A stretch of 64,000 bases of DNA from JBHOQX01 sp042408595 (GCA_042408595.1 JBHOQX010000053.1:1-64000), one strand, 5' to 3'; numbered from the stretch's first letter, positions 49,578 through 57,948 are shown. The notes: generated from the sequence alone by a model not told the origin. Made by a program: numbers and translations.

Positions 49578-50057
49578 ATGCTTACCGTCGAGATCCAGGT
49601 CGCCGCGCCGTTTGAAGCGGCGGTCGATCTGGCCCTGATCGAGCGGGCGGTGCGCGAGACGCTCGCCGCCGAGGGCGTGACCGGCCCGGCCGAGGTGAGC
49701 GTGCTGGTCAGCGACGATGCTGCGCTCCAGGCGCTCAACCGCGACTACCGCGGGGTGGACGCGCCGACCGATGTGCTCTCGTTCGGCGACGGGGGCGAGG
49801 CCGGCGGGCCGGCGTTCGTCGCTGCGCCCGGCGCGCCGCGCTACCTGGGCGACATCGCGATCTCCTGGGAGCGCGTGCTGGCGCAGGCCGCCGAGTACGG
49901 TCATATGCCGGCGCGCGAACTGGCCTACCTGACCACCCACGGCGTGCTGCACCTGCTCGGCTACGACCACGAGCGCGGGCCGGCGGACGCCGCCGCGATG
50001 CGCGCCCGCGAGGAGGCGGTGATGGCCCGGCTCGGGCTGCCGCGTGAAACCGCATGA
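49578..50057 (+). CDS. ybeY: Endoribonuclease YbeY (16S rRNA maturation)
   Basis: A 159-residue metalloprotein with the YbeY zinc motif HGVLHLLGYDHERG (HxxxHxxGxDH) near the C-terminus and the conserved LNRDYRGVDAPTDVLSFGDG segment. YbeY acts in 3' processing of 16S rRNA and ribosome quality control. Two starts are possible: ATG 49560 and ATG 49578; the latter has AGAGGAG at better spacing. A small Gly/Ala-rich stretch (GEAGGPAFVAAPGAPR) lengthens the loop after LSFGDG. The stop overlaps the dgkA start (ATGA). Confidence 0.9.
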   Translation: MLTVEIQVAAPFEAAVDLALIERAVRETLAAEGVTGPAEVSVLVSDDAALQALNRDYRGVDAPTDVLSFGDGGEAGGPAFVAAPGAPRYLGDIAISWERVLAQAAEYGHMPARELAYLTTHGVLHLLGYDHERGPADAAAMRAREEAVMARLGLPRETA

Positions 50058-50197
50058 AGACGACGGGCCGACGACCAGCGACCCGCAACCGGCGACCGAC
50101 GGCCGGCGACGGCCCATCGCCCGCCATCCATCGTCCGCCGGCGACCGGCGATCGGCCGCCGCCCGCCCCGCGCCCCGCGCCCGCCACGCGCGCCGCG
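50054..50197. repeat. Word-repeat tract encoding the DgkA N-terminal extension
   Basis: Words such as GACGACGGGCCGACGACCAG, CAACCGGCGACCGACGGCCG and CGGCGACCGGCGATCGGCCG run through the 5' end of the gene. The tract is typical spacer text in this genome, here absorbed into the coding frame. Confidence 0.55.
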
Positions 50198-50554
50198 ACG
50201 CTCCTGGCGTCGTTCGGCTATGCCTTCGCCGGGCTGCGTTACCTGCTGTGGACGCAGCGCAACGCCAGAATTCACGTGGCGATCGGGCTGCTAGCGGTCG
50301 CGGCCGGCTTCTTCTTCCGCATCGGGCACGACGAATGGCTGGCCCTGGTGCTAACGATCACGCTTGTGCTGACCACCGAAGGGTGCAACACCGCGCTGGA
50401 GGCGGCGGTCGATCTGGCATCGCCGGAGCTGCACCCGCTGGCGAAGATCGCCAAGGACGTGTCCGCCGGCGCGGTGCTGTTGGCGGCCATCGCATCCGTG
50501 ATCGTCGGCCTGATCATCTTTCTGCCGCGCCTCTGGGCGCTTGTCGCGCCGTGA
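50054..50554 (+). CDS. dgkA: Diacylglycerol/undecaprenol kinase with repeat-derived N-terminus
   Basis: A 166-residue member of the DgkA/UndPK family, a small trimeric membrane kinase that makes undecaprenyl phosphate (or phosphatidate). From residue ~48 the family pattern is clear: SFGYAFAGLRYLLWTQRNAR, a hydrophobic hairpin, then TEGCNTALEAAVDLASPELH with the catalytic Glu/Asn residues, and KIAKDVSAGAVLLAAIASVI. The first ~47 residues (Arg/Pro/Thr-rich) are translated from a GGCGACCGAC-type word repeat and are absent from usual members. The ATG overlaps the ybeY stop. A later start is possible, but no clear ribosome binding site is visible there. Confidence 0.88.
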   Translation: MKTTGRRPATRNRRPTAGDGPSPAIHRPPATGDRPPPAPRPAPATRAATLLASFGYAFAGLRYLLWTQRNARIHVAIGLLAVAAGFFFRIGHDEWLALVLTITLVLTTEGCNTALEAAVDLASPELHPLAKIAKDVSAGAVLLAAIASVIVGLIIFLPRLWALVAP

Positions 50555-51801
50555 ACATTCTGCTGCTCTCGCCTTACCCGCCCTTCCCGCCCCACGGCGG
50601 CGGCACGATGCGCATCTACCAACTGCTCCGCGGGCTGGCCGCGCACCACTACGTCACCTGCCTGACCTTCGCGCCGACCGCTGAGGCCGAGGCCGGGCTG
50701 GCGCCGCTACGCGATTGCTGCCGCGTCCTGGCCGTGCGCGGTCCGGCGCCGCGCTCGCTCGCCCGCCGGGCCTGGACAACCGCCACCTCGCCGCTGCCAG
50801 ACATGGCGCTCCGCAACGCCTCGCCGGCCTACGCCGCCGCGCTCCGCCGTCTGCTGGCCGAAGAACAGTTCGATGTGGTTCAGGCGGAAAGCATCGAGAT
50901 GAGTTCACAGTTCACGGTGCTGCGTACAGCGGTGCGCTCGCCGAACGCAGCACGCACAAGGCAGCACGCACACCTGATCCTCGATCAGTTCAACGCTGAG
51001 TTCGTGCTGCAACGGCGCGCTTTTCAGACGGATGTGCGCGCGCCGCGCCGCTGGCACGCGGCGGCCTACTCGCTGGCGCAATGGCTCAAGCTCGCCGCCT
51101 ACGAGCGGCGGGTGATGCAGGCCTGCGACGCGGTGCTCGCTGTCTCGGAGGACGATCGGAAGACACTGCAACGGCTCGCGCCCGCCGCCCGGATCGCGGT
51201 CGTGCCGAACGGCGTGGACACCGCGTATTTCAGCCGGGCGGCGCTCGGGGCAGGCGCGGCACCCCCCGGCGGGCCGGCGTTGGTCTTCAGCGGCACGCTC
51301 GACTTCCGCCCGAACATCGACGCAGTGTTGTGGTTCGCCCGCGAGGTGCTGCCGCTGGTGCGCGCCCACCGCCCGGATGCGCGCCTGCGGGTCGTCGGGC
51401 GGCGGCCGGGGCCGGCGCTGCGCGGGCTGGCATCCGAGGCGGTGGAGATCGTCGGCGAAGTGCCGGACGCGCGCCCACACATCGCCGGGGCGGCGGTGTA
51501 TGTCGTGCCGATGCGGATCGGCGGCGGGGTGCGGCTGAAGCTGCTGGAGGCGCTCGCGCTGGAAGCGCCGGTGGTCAGCACGCCGATGGGGGCGGAGGGC
51601 GTGGCCGGGCTGCGCGACGGCGAGCACTGCCTGCTGGCCGACACGCCGTCGCGCTTTGCCGCGGCGACGCTGCGGCTGCTGGACGACCCGGCGCTCGGGC
51701 GGCGGCTCGGAGCGGCCGGGCGGGGGCTGGTGCAGGCGGGCTACGACTGGTCGGTGATCGTGCCCCGGCTGGAGGCGGTGTATCAGGAGCTGGCCGGCTA
51801 A
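50551..51801 (+). CDS. Family 4 glycosyltransferase (GT-B) with in-frame insertion
   Basis: A 416-residue GT-B glycosyltransferase. It has an N-terminal acceptor domain (ILLLSPYPPFPPHGGGTMRI) and a C-terminal nucleotide-sugar domain with ALVFSGTLDFRPNIDAVLWF, VEIVGEVPDARPHIAGAAVY, and the E(x7)E-like segment GGGVRLKLLEALALEAPVVS. Between QAESIEMSSQ and LILDQFNAEF, where the family has only a few residues, ~20 residues (VLRTAVRSPNAARTRQHAH; 50903-50973) are encoded by TGCTGCGTACAGCGGTGCGC-type words. GTG 50551 overlaps the dgkA stop, so the gene belongs to the same unit. A role in envelope glycans fits the neighbours (undecaprenol kinase). Confidence 0.85.
   Translation: MNILLLSPYPPFPPHGGGTMRIYQLLRGLAAHHYVTCLTFAPTAEAEAGLAPLRDCCRVLAVRGPAPRSLARRAWTTATSPLPDMALRNASPAYAAALRRLLAEEQFDVVQAESIEMSSQFTVLRTAVRSPNAARTRQHAHLILDQFNAEFVLQRRAFQTDVRAPRRWHAAAYSLAQWLKLAAYERRVMQACDAVLAVSEDDRKTLQRLAPAARIAVVPNGVDTAYFSRAALGAGAAPPGGPALVFSGTLDFRPNIDAVLWFAREVLPLVRAHRPDARLRVVGRRPGPALRGLASEAVEIVGEVPDARPHIAGAAVYVVPMRIGGGVRLKLLEALALEAPVVSTPMGAEGVAGLRDGEHCLLADTPSRFAAATLRLLDDPALGRRLGAAGRGLVQAGYDWSVIVPRLEAVYQELAG
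50903..50973. repeat. In-frame word-repeat insertion inside the GT4 gene
   Basis: Words AGTTCACAGTTCACGGTGC and CGCAGCACGCACAAGGCAGC with CACGCACAC repeats. It interrupts a conserved region without shifting frame. Confidence 0.5.
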
Positions 51802-51929
51802 CTACGCGCGTCGGCGAAGGGCCAACACAGGCTCTGCCGTTCCAGACGCGACACGCCGGCCTTCGGCCATGGTCGGTAACGCCCCTCTGCTATGCTGTGG
51901 CGCAGGGGCCGCCTGCCGTCACAGCGCCG

Positions 51930-53045
51930 ATGCCGAACCAGCCGCACAACCCGCGCCGCATCTCCGCCGGGGCGACGCTCTTCGCCCTGGCCGCGCTGCT
52001 TGGCGCGTACCTCGCCCTCGCCTACGGGCCACGCCTGCTCCGGGCCGCACCGCCCGCGTCCGCCGGACCGATCACGGCCTTCTTCACCACCCCGACGCTG
52101 CGCTACCCCGACGATCCGCGCGACCGCGCTGATTCGCCGCTGCTGGATGCGGTGCTCGCCGATATCGAAGGCGCCCGGCAGGCGGTGGATGTGGCGTCGT
52201 TCGACTTCGACCTGCCGCCGCTGGCCGATGCGCTGCTGCGGGCCGCGCGGCGCGGGGTGGCGGTGCGCGCCGTCTTCGACAGCGAGAATCTGGCCGATCC
52301 CGAGACCTCGCTGGCGGCGGGCAGGCTGGAGCAGGCGGGCATCCCGATCGCATTCGACCGGCGCGCCGGCTTCATGCATCACAAGTTCCTGGTGATCGAC
52401 CGCCGTGTGATCTGGGCCGGCTCCTGGAACATGACCGAGAACGATACGTTCCGCAACAACAACAATATGCTGCGATTCGCAAGCCAGGCGCTGGCGGCGC
52501 GCTATGCCGCGGAGTTCGAGCAGATGGCCGGCGGGGCGTTCGGCAGCAGGAAGGCCGCGGGGGCAGGCAACGCGCTACGGGTCGGGCGGGCGCAGGTGGA
52601 GGTCTACTTCTCGCCCGGCGGCGGCGCGGAGGCGCGCGTCGCCGCGTTGGTGGGCCGCGCCCGGCGCAGCATCCGGTTCATGGCGTTCTCGTTCACCTCG
52701 GCGCGCGTCAGCCAGGCGATGGCCGCGCGGGCGGCGGACGGCGTGGGAGTGCACGGCGTCGTCGAGACCCGCAATGCATTGAGCGCGGCGAAAGCGCTGG
52801 ATCGGCTGCGGACTGCGGGCGCGGCGGCGGCTGAAGACGGCAACTGTTATCAGTTGCACCACAAAGTCATCATCATCGACGACTCGATCGTTATCACCGG
52901 ATCATTCAACTTTACCGCCAGCGCGGAAACGGAGAACGACGAAAACCTGCTGGTCATCGTCGATCCGGCGATTGCCGCTGTGTATCGCGCCGAGTTCGAT
53001 CGGGTGTGGGAAGCTGCCCAGCGCCCGCTTCGCTGCGACTCATGA
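51930..53045 (+). CDS. Phospholipase D-like protein (two HKD motifs), membrane-anchored or secreted
   Basis: A 371-residue PLD-superfamily protein. A hydrophobic segment (ATLFALAALLGAYLALAYG) near the N-terminus could be a signal anchor. Two HKD half-sites are present: HHKFLVIDRRVIWAGSWN (~150) and LHHKVIIIDDSIVITGSFNF (~310), each with the downstream Gly-Ser-x-Asn. Domain organisation is that of Nuc-like endonucleases or PLD phosphodiesterases acting on DNA or phospholipid; specificity is not determined. The start at 51930 was chosen because upstream in-frame sequence overlaps the glycosyltransferase gene in another frame. There is a ~130-base gap to the GT4 gene. Confidence 0.85.
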   Translation: MPNQPHNPRRISAGATLFALAALLGAYLALAYGPRLLRAAPPASAGPITAFFTTPTLRYPDDPRDRADSPLLDAVLADIEGARQAVDVASFDFDLPPLADALLRAARRGVAVRAVFDSENLADPETSLAAGRLEQAGIPIAFDRRAGFMHHKFLVIDRRVIWAGSWNMTENDTFRNNNNMLRFASQALAARYAAEFEQMAGGAFGSRKAAGAGNALRVGRAQVEVYFSPGGGAEARVAALVGRARRSIRFMAFSFTSARVSQAMAARAADGVGVHGVVETRNALSAAKALDRLRTAGAAAAEDGNCYQLHHKVIIIDDSIVITGSFNFTASAETENDENLLVIVDPAIAAVYRAEFDRVWEAAQRPLRCDS

Positions 53046-53180
53046 GAGAAGCGCCCGCTTCAGCCAGGAAGCACGGCGCAGATCCGCGACGAAGCGACCA
53101 GGGCGCGAAGCAGCGCGCCCCGGTCGTTCATACACGATGGGTCTTCCCACCAGGCCCTTCGCCCGTTCGCCAGCGCTCCG

Positions 53181-53540
53181 CTACGCGCGCTTCTTCTTGC
53201 CACCTGGTTTCTTGGCGGAAGTTACTGCGCTCTTGCCGCGCGTAGATGCTTTCACCGGCTCACTGCCGTTCTTGCTCGGTTCGACCACCCGAAACCGCAT
53301 GTAGTTACCTTTCGTACGGCGGAAGTCCAGCGCAATGCCCTTGCGCCCGGCCGCCGCCTTCAGGCGATTTCGCACCGTCAGGCGATTCTCACCGTCCAAC
53401 AGCTCAACCTCGCCGTAGTCGCCGATGCTGTACCCTTCCAGAAGGGCATCGTACTCTTCTTCGATCAGCTTGCGCGTTCCCTTGGTGCGCTTCTGGATGT
53501 CGCGCACCTCATCGAGCGAAAGTTTTCGAATCGTCGGCAT
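53181..53540 (-). CDS. Small basic protein with Lys-rich tail (putative nucleic-acid binding)
   Basis: A 119-residue protein of unknown family. It starts MPTIRKLSLDEVRDIQKRTK and has an ordered central part (EEEYDALLEGYSIGDYGEVE; TVRNRLKAAAGRKGIALDFR). It ends in a Lys/Ser/Gly-rich tail (SAVTSAKKPGGKKKRA) like those of nucleic-acid-binding proteins. The region TVRNRLKAAAGRKG could be a helix-turn-helix-like segment. GGAGGATGCC precedes ATG 53540. The promoter has two inverted repeats, one over the -10, so expression appears tightly controlled, perhaps by itself. It is AT-richer upstream than the surroundings. Confidence 0.6.
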   Translation of the reverse strand: MPTIRKLSLDEVRDIQKRTKGTRKLIEEEYDALLEGYSIGDYGEVELLDGENRLTVRNRLKAAAGRKGIALDFRRTKGNYMRFRVVEPSKNGSEPVKASTRGKSAVTSAKKPGGKKKRA

Positions 53541-53568
53541 GGCATCCTCCATTAATCTTCGCGGTCTG

Positions 53569-53585
53569 TCGATTATCATAATCGA
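53569..53585. promoter_or_regulatory. Operator-like palindrome over the -10 (IR1)
   Basis: TCGATTATCATAATCGA has perfect 8-bp arms around one base and contains the minus-strand -10 TATGAT. A repressor bound here would block transcription of the small basic protein gene. Confidence 0.55.
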
Positions 53586-53603
53586 TATGTCGATTTTGTG
53601 CAA
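53575..53603 (-). promoter_or_regulatory. Promoter of the small basic protein gene
   Basis: On the minus strand TTGCAC (53598-53603) and TATGAT (53575-53580) are 17 bases apart, ~35 bases before the start codon. Confidence 0.6.
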
Positions 53604-53616
53604 GAGTCAAATCGTA

Positions 53617-53632
53617 GATATCGAGCGATATC
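53617..53632. promoter_or_regulatory. Second operator-like palindrome (IR2)
   Basis: GATATCGAGCGATATC has perfect 7-bp arms around AG. It lies just upstream of the -35 and shares the ATCGA core with IR1, so the same protein may bind both. Confidence 0.45.
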
Positions 53633-53922
53633 GCGGTTGGGGGCACAAGGGACGAAGATGCTCGCTACCTCTTGTTTTGCCGTGTCAGGGACCAGGTAGC
53701 CGCCGCCGACGCGGTGGGAAGGTATCGTTTGCCAGGCTTCGCATCCCCAAGGCCCACGAACACCAGACTTTGATCGAGCCGCGCTGCGCATACGCCGCAC
53801 GCGGTTGACTCCAGCGGGCCCCTCGCTCGTTGTCCAACAGCGCCGCTTACCGTCGCCCGCGCTCACCCGAGCGCCTGCGGGAAGATTCATAGAATGTTCA
53901 TTCCACACGCCGGTGCCTCTGC

Positions 53923-53928
53923 TATAAT
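53923..53928 (+). promoter_or_regulatory. -10 element of the uppP promoter
   Basis: A perfect TATAAT ~45 bases before the uppP start. The expected -35 position (53900-53905, ATTCCA) is weak. Confidence 0.45.
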
Positions 53929-53972
53929 GGCGCAGGCGTCTCATCGACCATCACAGGAGAACAACCAACGGT

Positions 53973-54920
53973 ATGCGCGAACAGACACGGCCCGCCCGCC
54001 AGATCGCCGTGCGCGATCAGGGCAAATCGTTCTTTTTCCGGGCGCTTGCGGGCCTGACCGTGCTCGCGTGCGTCGTATTCTCGCTTCTCGGCTATGTTCA
54101 GCCAGTGGTGATGGGAGTCGTTCAGGGGTTGGGCGAGTTTCTGCCGATCTCATCGTCTGGCCACCTGATCATCGTCCCATGGCTGTTCGGCTGGCGGGGC
54201 GGCGTGGTCGATACGCTCACCTTCGATGTCGCGCTGCACCTCGGCACGCTGGTCGCCGTCGTCGGGTACTTCTGGCGCGACTGGCTGGAGATGCTGGCCG
54301 GCCTGCCCGGGCTCGCTCGCTGGGCCGCCGGCCCGCGCGATCCGCGGGCGCTGCCGGAGCCGGAGCGGCTGCTGGTTGCCGTAGTCATCGCGACCATTCC
54401 GGGCGGAATCGCCGGCGTGCTGCTGGAGAAATGGGCCGAGTCGGCCTTCCGCGCGCCGCTGCTGATCGCCATCACGCTCGCCGTCATGGGCGTGATCCTG
54501 TGGCTGGCGGACGCCCGCGCGCCGCAGGCCACCCCGCTGAGCCGGCTGACGTGGAGCCAGGCGCTGCTGATCGGGCTGGCGCAGGCGTTGGCGCTGATCC
54601 CCGGTGTGTCGCGCTCCGGCGCGACGATCACTATGGGCCGCGGCCTGACGCTCGACCGGGCCGCGGCGGCGCGTTTCTCCTTTCTGCTCAGCGCGCCGAT
54701 CACGGCGGCGGCGGTCATCTTCAAGCTGAAAGACATTCTGCACATCCCGGCCGCCGAGGTCGGCGCGTTCGTGGTCGGCACGCTGATCTCCGCCGCCGTC
54801 GGCGCGCTGGCGATCCACTTCCTCCTTGGCTATTTGCGCCGCGCCGGCTACGGTATCTTCGCCGTGTATCGCCTTGGGCTGGCGGCGCTGATCCTGGCCG
54901 TGCTGCTGGCGCGCGGGTAG
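53973..54920 (+). CDS. uppP: Undecaprenyl-diphosphatase
   Basis: A 315-residue membrane enzyme (BacA/UppP) that dephosphorylates undecaprenyl diphosphate to recycle the lipid carrier for peptidoglycan and other glycans. Signature motifs are present: VVQGLGEFLPISSSGHLIIV (with the EFLPISSSGH active-site loop) and LIPGVSRSGATITMGRGL. About eight hydrophobic segments follow the expected pattern. ~35 residues of extra N-terminal sequence (REQTRPARQIAVRDQGKSFF) precede the first helix. The ATG at 53973 has only AGGAGAAC upstream, spaced further than usual. It may work with the DgkA-type undecaprenol kinase encoded earlier. Confidence 0.92.
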   Translation: MREQTRPARQIAVRDQGKSFFFRALAGLTVLACVVFSLLGYVQPVVMGVVQGLGEFLPISSSGHLIIVPWLFGWRGGVVDTLTFDVALHLGTLVAVVGYFWRDWLEMLAGLPGLARWAAGPRDPRALPEPERLLVAVVIATIPGGIAGVLLEKWAESAFRAPLLIAITLAVMGVILWLADARAPQATPLSRLTWSQALLIGLAQALALIPGVSRSGATITMGRGLTLDRAAAARFSFLLSAPITAAAVIFKLKDILHIPAAEVGAFVVGTLISAAVGALAIHFLLGYLRRAGYGIFAVYRLGLAALILAVLLARG

Positions 54921-55088
54921 CGAAGACCCACAGCCGCAGTGTTGGCGCTACCAGGCCTCCGAGCCTTCTGGTCGCCAGGTTGACGGCGGCTACGCCACCG
55001 CTCATGGCGAGCGCCGGCGGCGAGCCGCTGACGTGGCGACATGATCTGAAAGACCTCGCCCTGGAGCACGCCGCGTTTCGCCAAGGCG

Positions 55089-55097
55089 TGCTAGAAT
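55089..55097 (+). promoter_or_regulatory. Extended -10 upstream of hutU
   Basis: TGCTAGAAT gives TGn-TAGAAT ~42 bases before the hutU start. The 218-base gap after uppP holds nothing else that I recognise. Confidence 0.4.
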
Positions 55098-55138
55098 CGC
55101 GCCAGCCATGCTCCCCGTTCAACGGCGAAGGAGGCGCT

Positions 55139-56827
55139 ATGGGCCGCGTGATCCGTGCTCCCCGCGGAAGCGAACTGTCGTGCAAAGGCTGGCCGCAGGA
55201 GGCTGCCCTGCGCATGCTGATGAACAACCTCGACCCCGATGTGGCCGAGGACCCCGCCAACCTCGTCGTCTACGGCGGCACCGGCAAGGCCGCCCGCACC
55301 TGGGCCTGTTTCGATGCCATCGTGCGCGAGCTGCGCCGCCTCGACGACGACGAAACCCTGCTGATCCAGTCCGGCAAGCCGGTCGGCGTGCTGCGCACCC
55401 ACCGCTGGGCGCCGCGGGTGCTGCTGGCCAATTCGCTGCTGGTGCCGAAGTGGGCCGACTGGGCCGAATTCCGCCGGCTGGAGGCGCTCGGCCTGACGAT
55501 GTATGGCCAGATGACCGCCGGTAGTTGGATCTACATCGGCAGCCAGGGGATCGTGCAGGGAACGTATGAGACCTTCGCCGAACTGGCGCGCCAGCACTTC
55601 GGCGGGACGCTGCGCGGCCGCTGGGTGCTCACCGGCGGGCTGGGCGGGATGGGCGGCGCCCAGCCGCTCGCCATCACGATGAACGAGGGCGTCGCGCTGT
55701 GCGTCGAGGTCGATCGCCACCGGATCGCACGGCGGCTGGAGACGCGCTATCTCGAGGCTGCGGCGGATACGCTCGAAGAGGCGATGACACTGGTGGAAGA
55801 GGCGCTGCGCGATGGCCGGCCGCGCTCGGTCGGCCTGCTCGGCAACGCCGCCGAGGTCTTCGACGAACTGGCGGCCCGCGGCGTCACGCCCGACGTGGTG
55901 ACCGACCAGACCAGCGCGCACGACGCGCTCGGCGGCTACGTGCCGGCGGGCATGCCCCTCGATGCGGCGCTCGCGCTGCGCCAGCGCGACCCGGCGGCCT
56001 ACGAGCAGGCTGCGCTGGCCAGCATGGCCCGCCACGTCGCCGCGATGGTCGCCATGCAGCGGCGCGGCGCGGTCGCCTTCGACTACGGCAACAACCTGCG
56101 CGCCCAGGCGGCCCGGGCAGGCTACACGGACGCCTTCGCCTTCCCCGGCTTCGTGCCAGCCTTCATCCGCCCGCAGTTCTGCCGCGGGCGCGGGCCGTTC
56201 CGCTGGGTGGCGCTCTCCGGCGACCCGGCGGACATCGCGCGGACGGACGCCGCCGTACTGGAACTGTTTCCTCACGATGCCGGCCTGCGCCGCTGGATCA
56301 CCATGGCCCAGGAGCGAGTCGCCTTCCAGGGGCTGCCGGCGCGCATCTGCTGGCTGGGCTACGGCGAGCGGGCGCGAGCCGGGCTGGCGTTCAACGACCT
56401 GGTGCGCCGCGGCGCGGTCCGCGCGCCGATCGTCATCGGGCGCGACCACCTCGACTGCGGCTCGGTCGCCTCGCCCTACCGCGAGACCGAGGCGATGCGC
56501 GACGGCTCCGACGCAATCGCCGACTGGCCGATCCTGAACGCGCTGGTGAACACGGCGGCCGGCGCCTCGTGGGTGAGCGTACATCACGGCGGGGGGGTCG
56601 GCATCGGCTACTCGATCCACGCCGGCATGGTCGTCGTGGCGGACGGCAGTGCTGAGGCCGATGAGCGACTGGCACGGGTGCTGACGACCGACCCCGGTAT
56701 GGGGGTGTTGCGCCACGTGGACGCCGGCTACGACGAGGCGGTCGCCTGCGCCCACGAGACAGGCGTGCGCGTGCCGATGCTCGTGCCCGTTCCGCGCAGA
56801 GGCGCGCAGCAAGAGGCTGGAGGCTGA
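55139..56827 (+). CDS. hutU: Urocanate hydratase
   Basis: A 562-residue urocanase converting urocanate to imidazolone propionate with a tightly bound NAD+, in histidine degradation. Typical segments: KGWPQEAALRMLMNNLDPDV, LVVYGGTGKAARTWACFDAI, GRWVLTGGLGGMGGAQPLAI (NAD-binding), DVVTDQTSAHDALGGYVPAG, RPQFCRGRGPFRWVALSGDP and VSVHHGGGVGIGYSIHAG. Length is normal. GGAGGCGCT precedes ATG 55139. No hutH, hutI or hutG is next to it, so the rest of the pathway must lie elsewhere or histidine breakdown is incomplete. Next on the other strand is rex. Confidence 0.95.
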   Translation: MGRVIRAPRGSELSCKGWPQEAALRMLMNNLDPDVAEDPANLVVYGGTGKAARTWACFDAIVRELRRLDDDETLLIQSGKPVGVLRTHRWAPRVLLANSLLVPKWADWAEFRRLEALGLTMYGQMTAGSWIYIGSQGIVQGTYETFAELARQHFGGTLRGRWVLTGGLGGMGGAQPLAITMNEGVALCVEVDRHRIARRLETRYLEAAADTLEEAMTLVEEALRDGRPRSVGLLGNAAEVFDELAARGVTPDVVTDQTSAHDALGGYVPAGMPLDAALALRQRDPAAYEQAALASMARHVAAMVAMQRRGAVAFDYGNNLRAQAARAGYTDAFAFPGFVPAFIRPQFCRGRGPFRWVALSGDPADIARTDAAVLELFPHDAGLRRWITMAQERVAFQGLPARICWLGYGERARAGLAFNDLVRRGAVRAPIVIGRDHLDCGSVASPYRETEAMRDGSDAIADWPILNALVNTAAGASWVSVHHGGGVGIGYSIHAGMVVVADGSAEADERLARVLTTDPGMGVLRHVDAGYDEAVACAHETGVRVPMLVPVPRRGAQQEAGG

Positions 56828-57176
56828 GGTCGCTGACACAAAACAGCCGCGCTCCATGCCCTTAAGAAGCTGTCTGAAACGGGAAAGTTTGGCGGGCGCT
56901 GCCCTCCTCGTGTCTGTGCACCAGCAGCGGGACGCGTGGCCGGGCGATACTGGCGCCGTGGCGCCGGAGCGGCGATGCAAGAAGGCGCAATGCGCCCAGA
57001 TGCGCCGCTACGTCTTCAACGTGCATCGTTCCGCCGGTCCATTCGCGCGTTTCCACGCTTGGTCCCGGTGGTGCATGCCCATGATTCTGCGCGGGGGCGA
57101 TTGTCCTGATCGCGGGCCTGGTCACCTAGCCATGTGCGCTGCGGCAGGCGTGATGGAGCGTCAGGAAACGTACAGG
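56828..57176. other. Intergenic region with a MITE-end-like motif
   Basis: 349 bases without a gene. AAGAAGCTGTCTGAAAC (56864-56880) matches the end of the MITE-like element at 32978. The second end is not evident nearby, so this may be a solo or decayed copy. Confidence 0.4.
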
Positions 57177-57830
57177 CTACGCGCCGCGCCCGCCGCTGCT
57201 ATCATCCTGCGCCAGGTAATAGGTCATGCTGTGCAGCACGGAGACTGGGTCGATATAGCGCACCCAGACATCCTCCGGCGCCTGGATCACGACCGGCGCA
57301 TAGCTGAGGATGGCGCGCACGCCAGCGGCGATCAGGCGATCGGCCACTTCCTGGGCGTGCGAGGCCGGCACGGCGATGATCGCCATCCGGATGTGGTGTT
57401 CGGCGATGAGCCGGGGGATGTCGTCGTCGCTGTGGACCGTCAGGCCGTTGAACTCCCGCCCGACCTTCTGCGGGTCGGTGTCGAACAGGGCGGCGATGCG
57501 GATGCCGGCGCTGCGAAACCCCTCGTAATGGACGATCGCCTCGCCGAGGTGCCCGATTCCGACCAGCGCCACCGGCCATTCGTGCGTCAGCCCGAGGATT
57601 TTTTCGATGTGCGCCAGCAGCTTTTCGACATCGTAACCGATTCCCTGCTTGCCGAACTCGCCGAAATAGGACAGATCTTTGCGAATCTGCGCAGCGGTCA
57701 CATTAATACGATCGCCAAGCTCCTGCGACGAAACGGAAGTGACGCCTTCTTCCAGCAGGTAGCGCAGGCTGCGGGCATAGAGCGGGAGCCGGCGGATGAC
57801 AACGTCGGGCGGCGATTCCGGGCGATCCAC
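57177..57830 (-). CDS. rex: Redox-sensing transcriptional repressor Rex
   Basis: A 217-residue Rex protein. It has the N-terminal winged helix (VIRRLPLYARSLRYLLEEGV; ELGDRINVTAAQIRKDLSYF) and a Rossmann domain binding NAD(H) (VALVGIGHLGEAIVHYEGF), with DTDPQKVGREFNGLTVH following. The C-terminal domain-swapped helix (DPVSVLHSMTYYLAQDD) is typical. Rex represses fermentation and respiration genes when NADH/NAD+ is low. A Rex-operator-like 18-mer (57892-57909) lies 62 bases upstream in the divergent rex/ggt region and may mediate autorepression. Confidence 0.93.
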   Translation of the reverse strand: MDRPESPPDVVIRRLPLYARSLRYLLEEGVTSVSSQELGDRINVTAAQIRKDLSYFGEFGKQGIGYDVEKLLAHIEKILGLTHEWPVALVGIGHLGEAIVHYEGFRSAGIRIAALFDTDPQKVGREFNGLTVHSDDDIPRLIAEHHIRMAIIAVPASHAQEVADRLIAAGVRAILSYAPVVIQAPEDVWVRYIDPVSVLHSMTYYLAQDDSSGGRGA

Positions 57831-57891
57831 ACGCGCCTCCGTGAAGGAAACTGCCGGTCGAGACGCGCCGGCGAACAGTGCCTGGGTGATT

Positions 57892-57909
57892 TTGTGAAGT
57901 GTAGCACTA
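57892..57909. promoter_or_regulatory. Candidate Rex operator
   Basis: TTGTGAAGTGTAGCACTA has a perfect left half (TTGTGAA) and a partial right half (GCACTA versus TTCACAA) in the 18-bp frame of the Rex consensus: 11 of 14 conserved positions. It is placed between rex and ggt. Confidence 0.45.
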
Positions 57910-57920
57910 CCGCGCGGCGG

Positions 57921-57948
57921 TTGTCAAGCCGCGCATTCGCCGTATAAT
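57921..57948 (+). promoter_or_regulatory. Promoter of the ggt gene
   Basis: TTGTCA (57921-57926) and a perfect TATAAT (57943-57948) are separated by 16 bases. The candidate Rex site is just upstream. Confidence 0.6.

Larger units (their letters stand above)
53604..53972. other. Divergent region upstream of the small basic gene and uppP
   Basis: 369 bases without a credible gene. It contains the palindrome at 53617-53632 and the uppP -10 at 53923-53928. The rest shows nothing. Confidence 0.45.

Noticed and set aside
51081..51929. Upstream extension of the PLD-like frame over the GT4 gene
   Set aside because: The overlapped sequence encodes the GT4 enzyme in another frame, and the PLD-like protein starts sensibly at 51930.
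53894..55138. Upstream extension of the hutU frame overlapping uppP
   Set aside because: It overlaps uppP in another frame. Urocanase homology and a GGAGG site begin at 55139.
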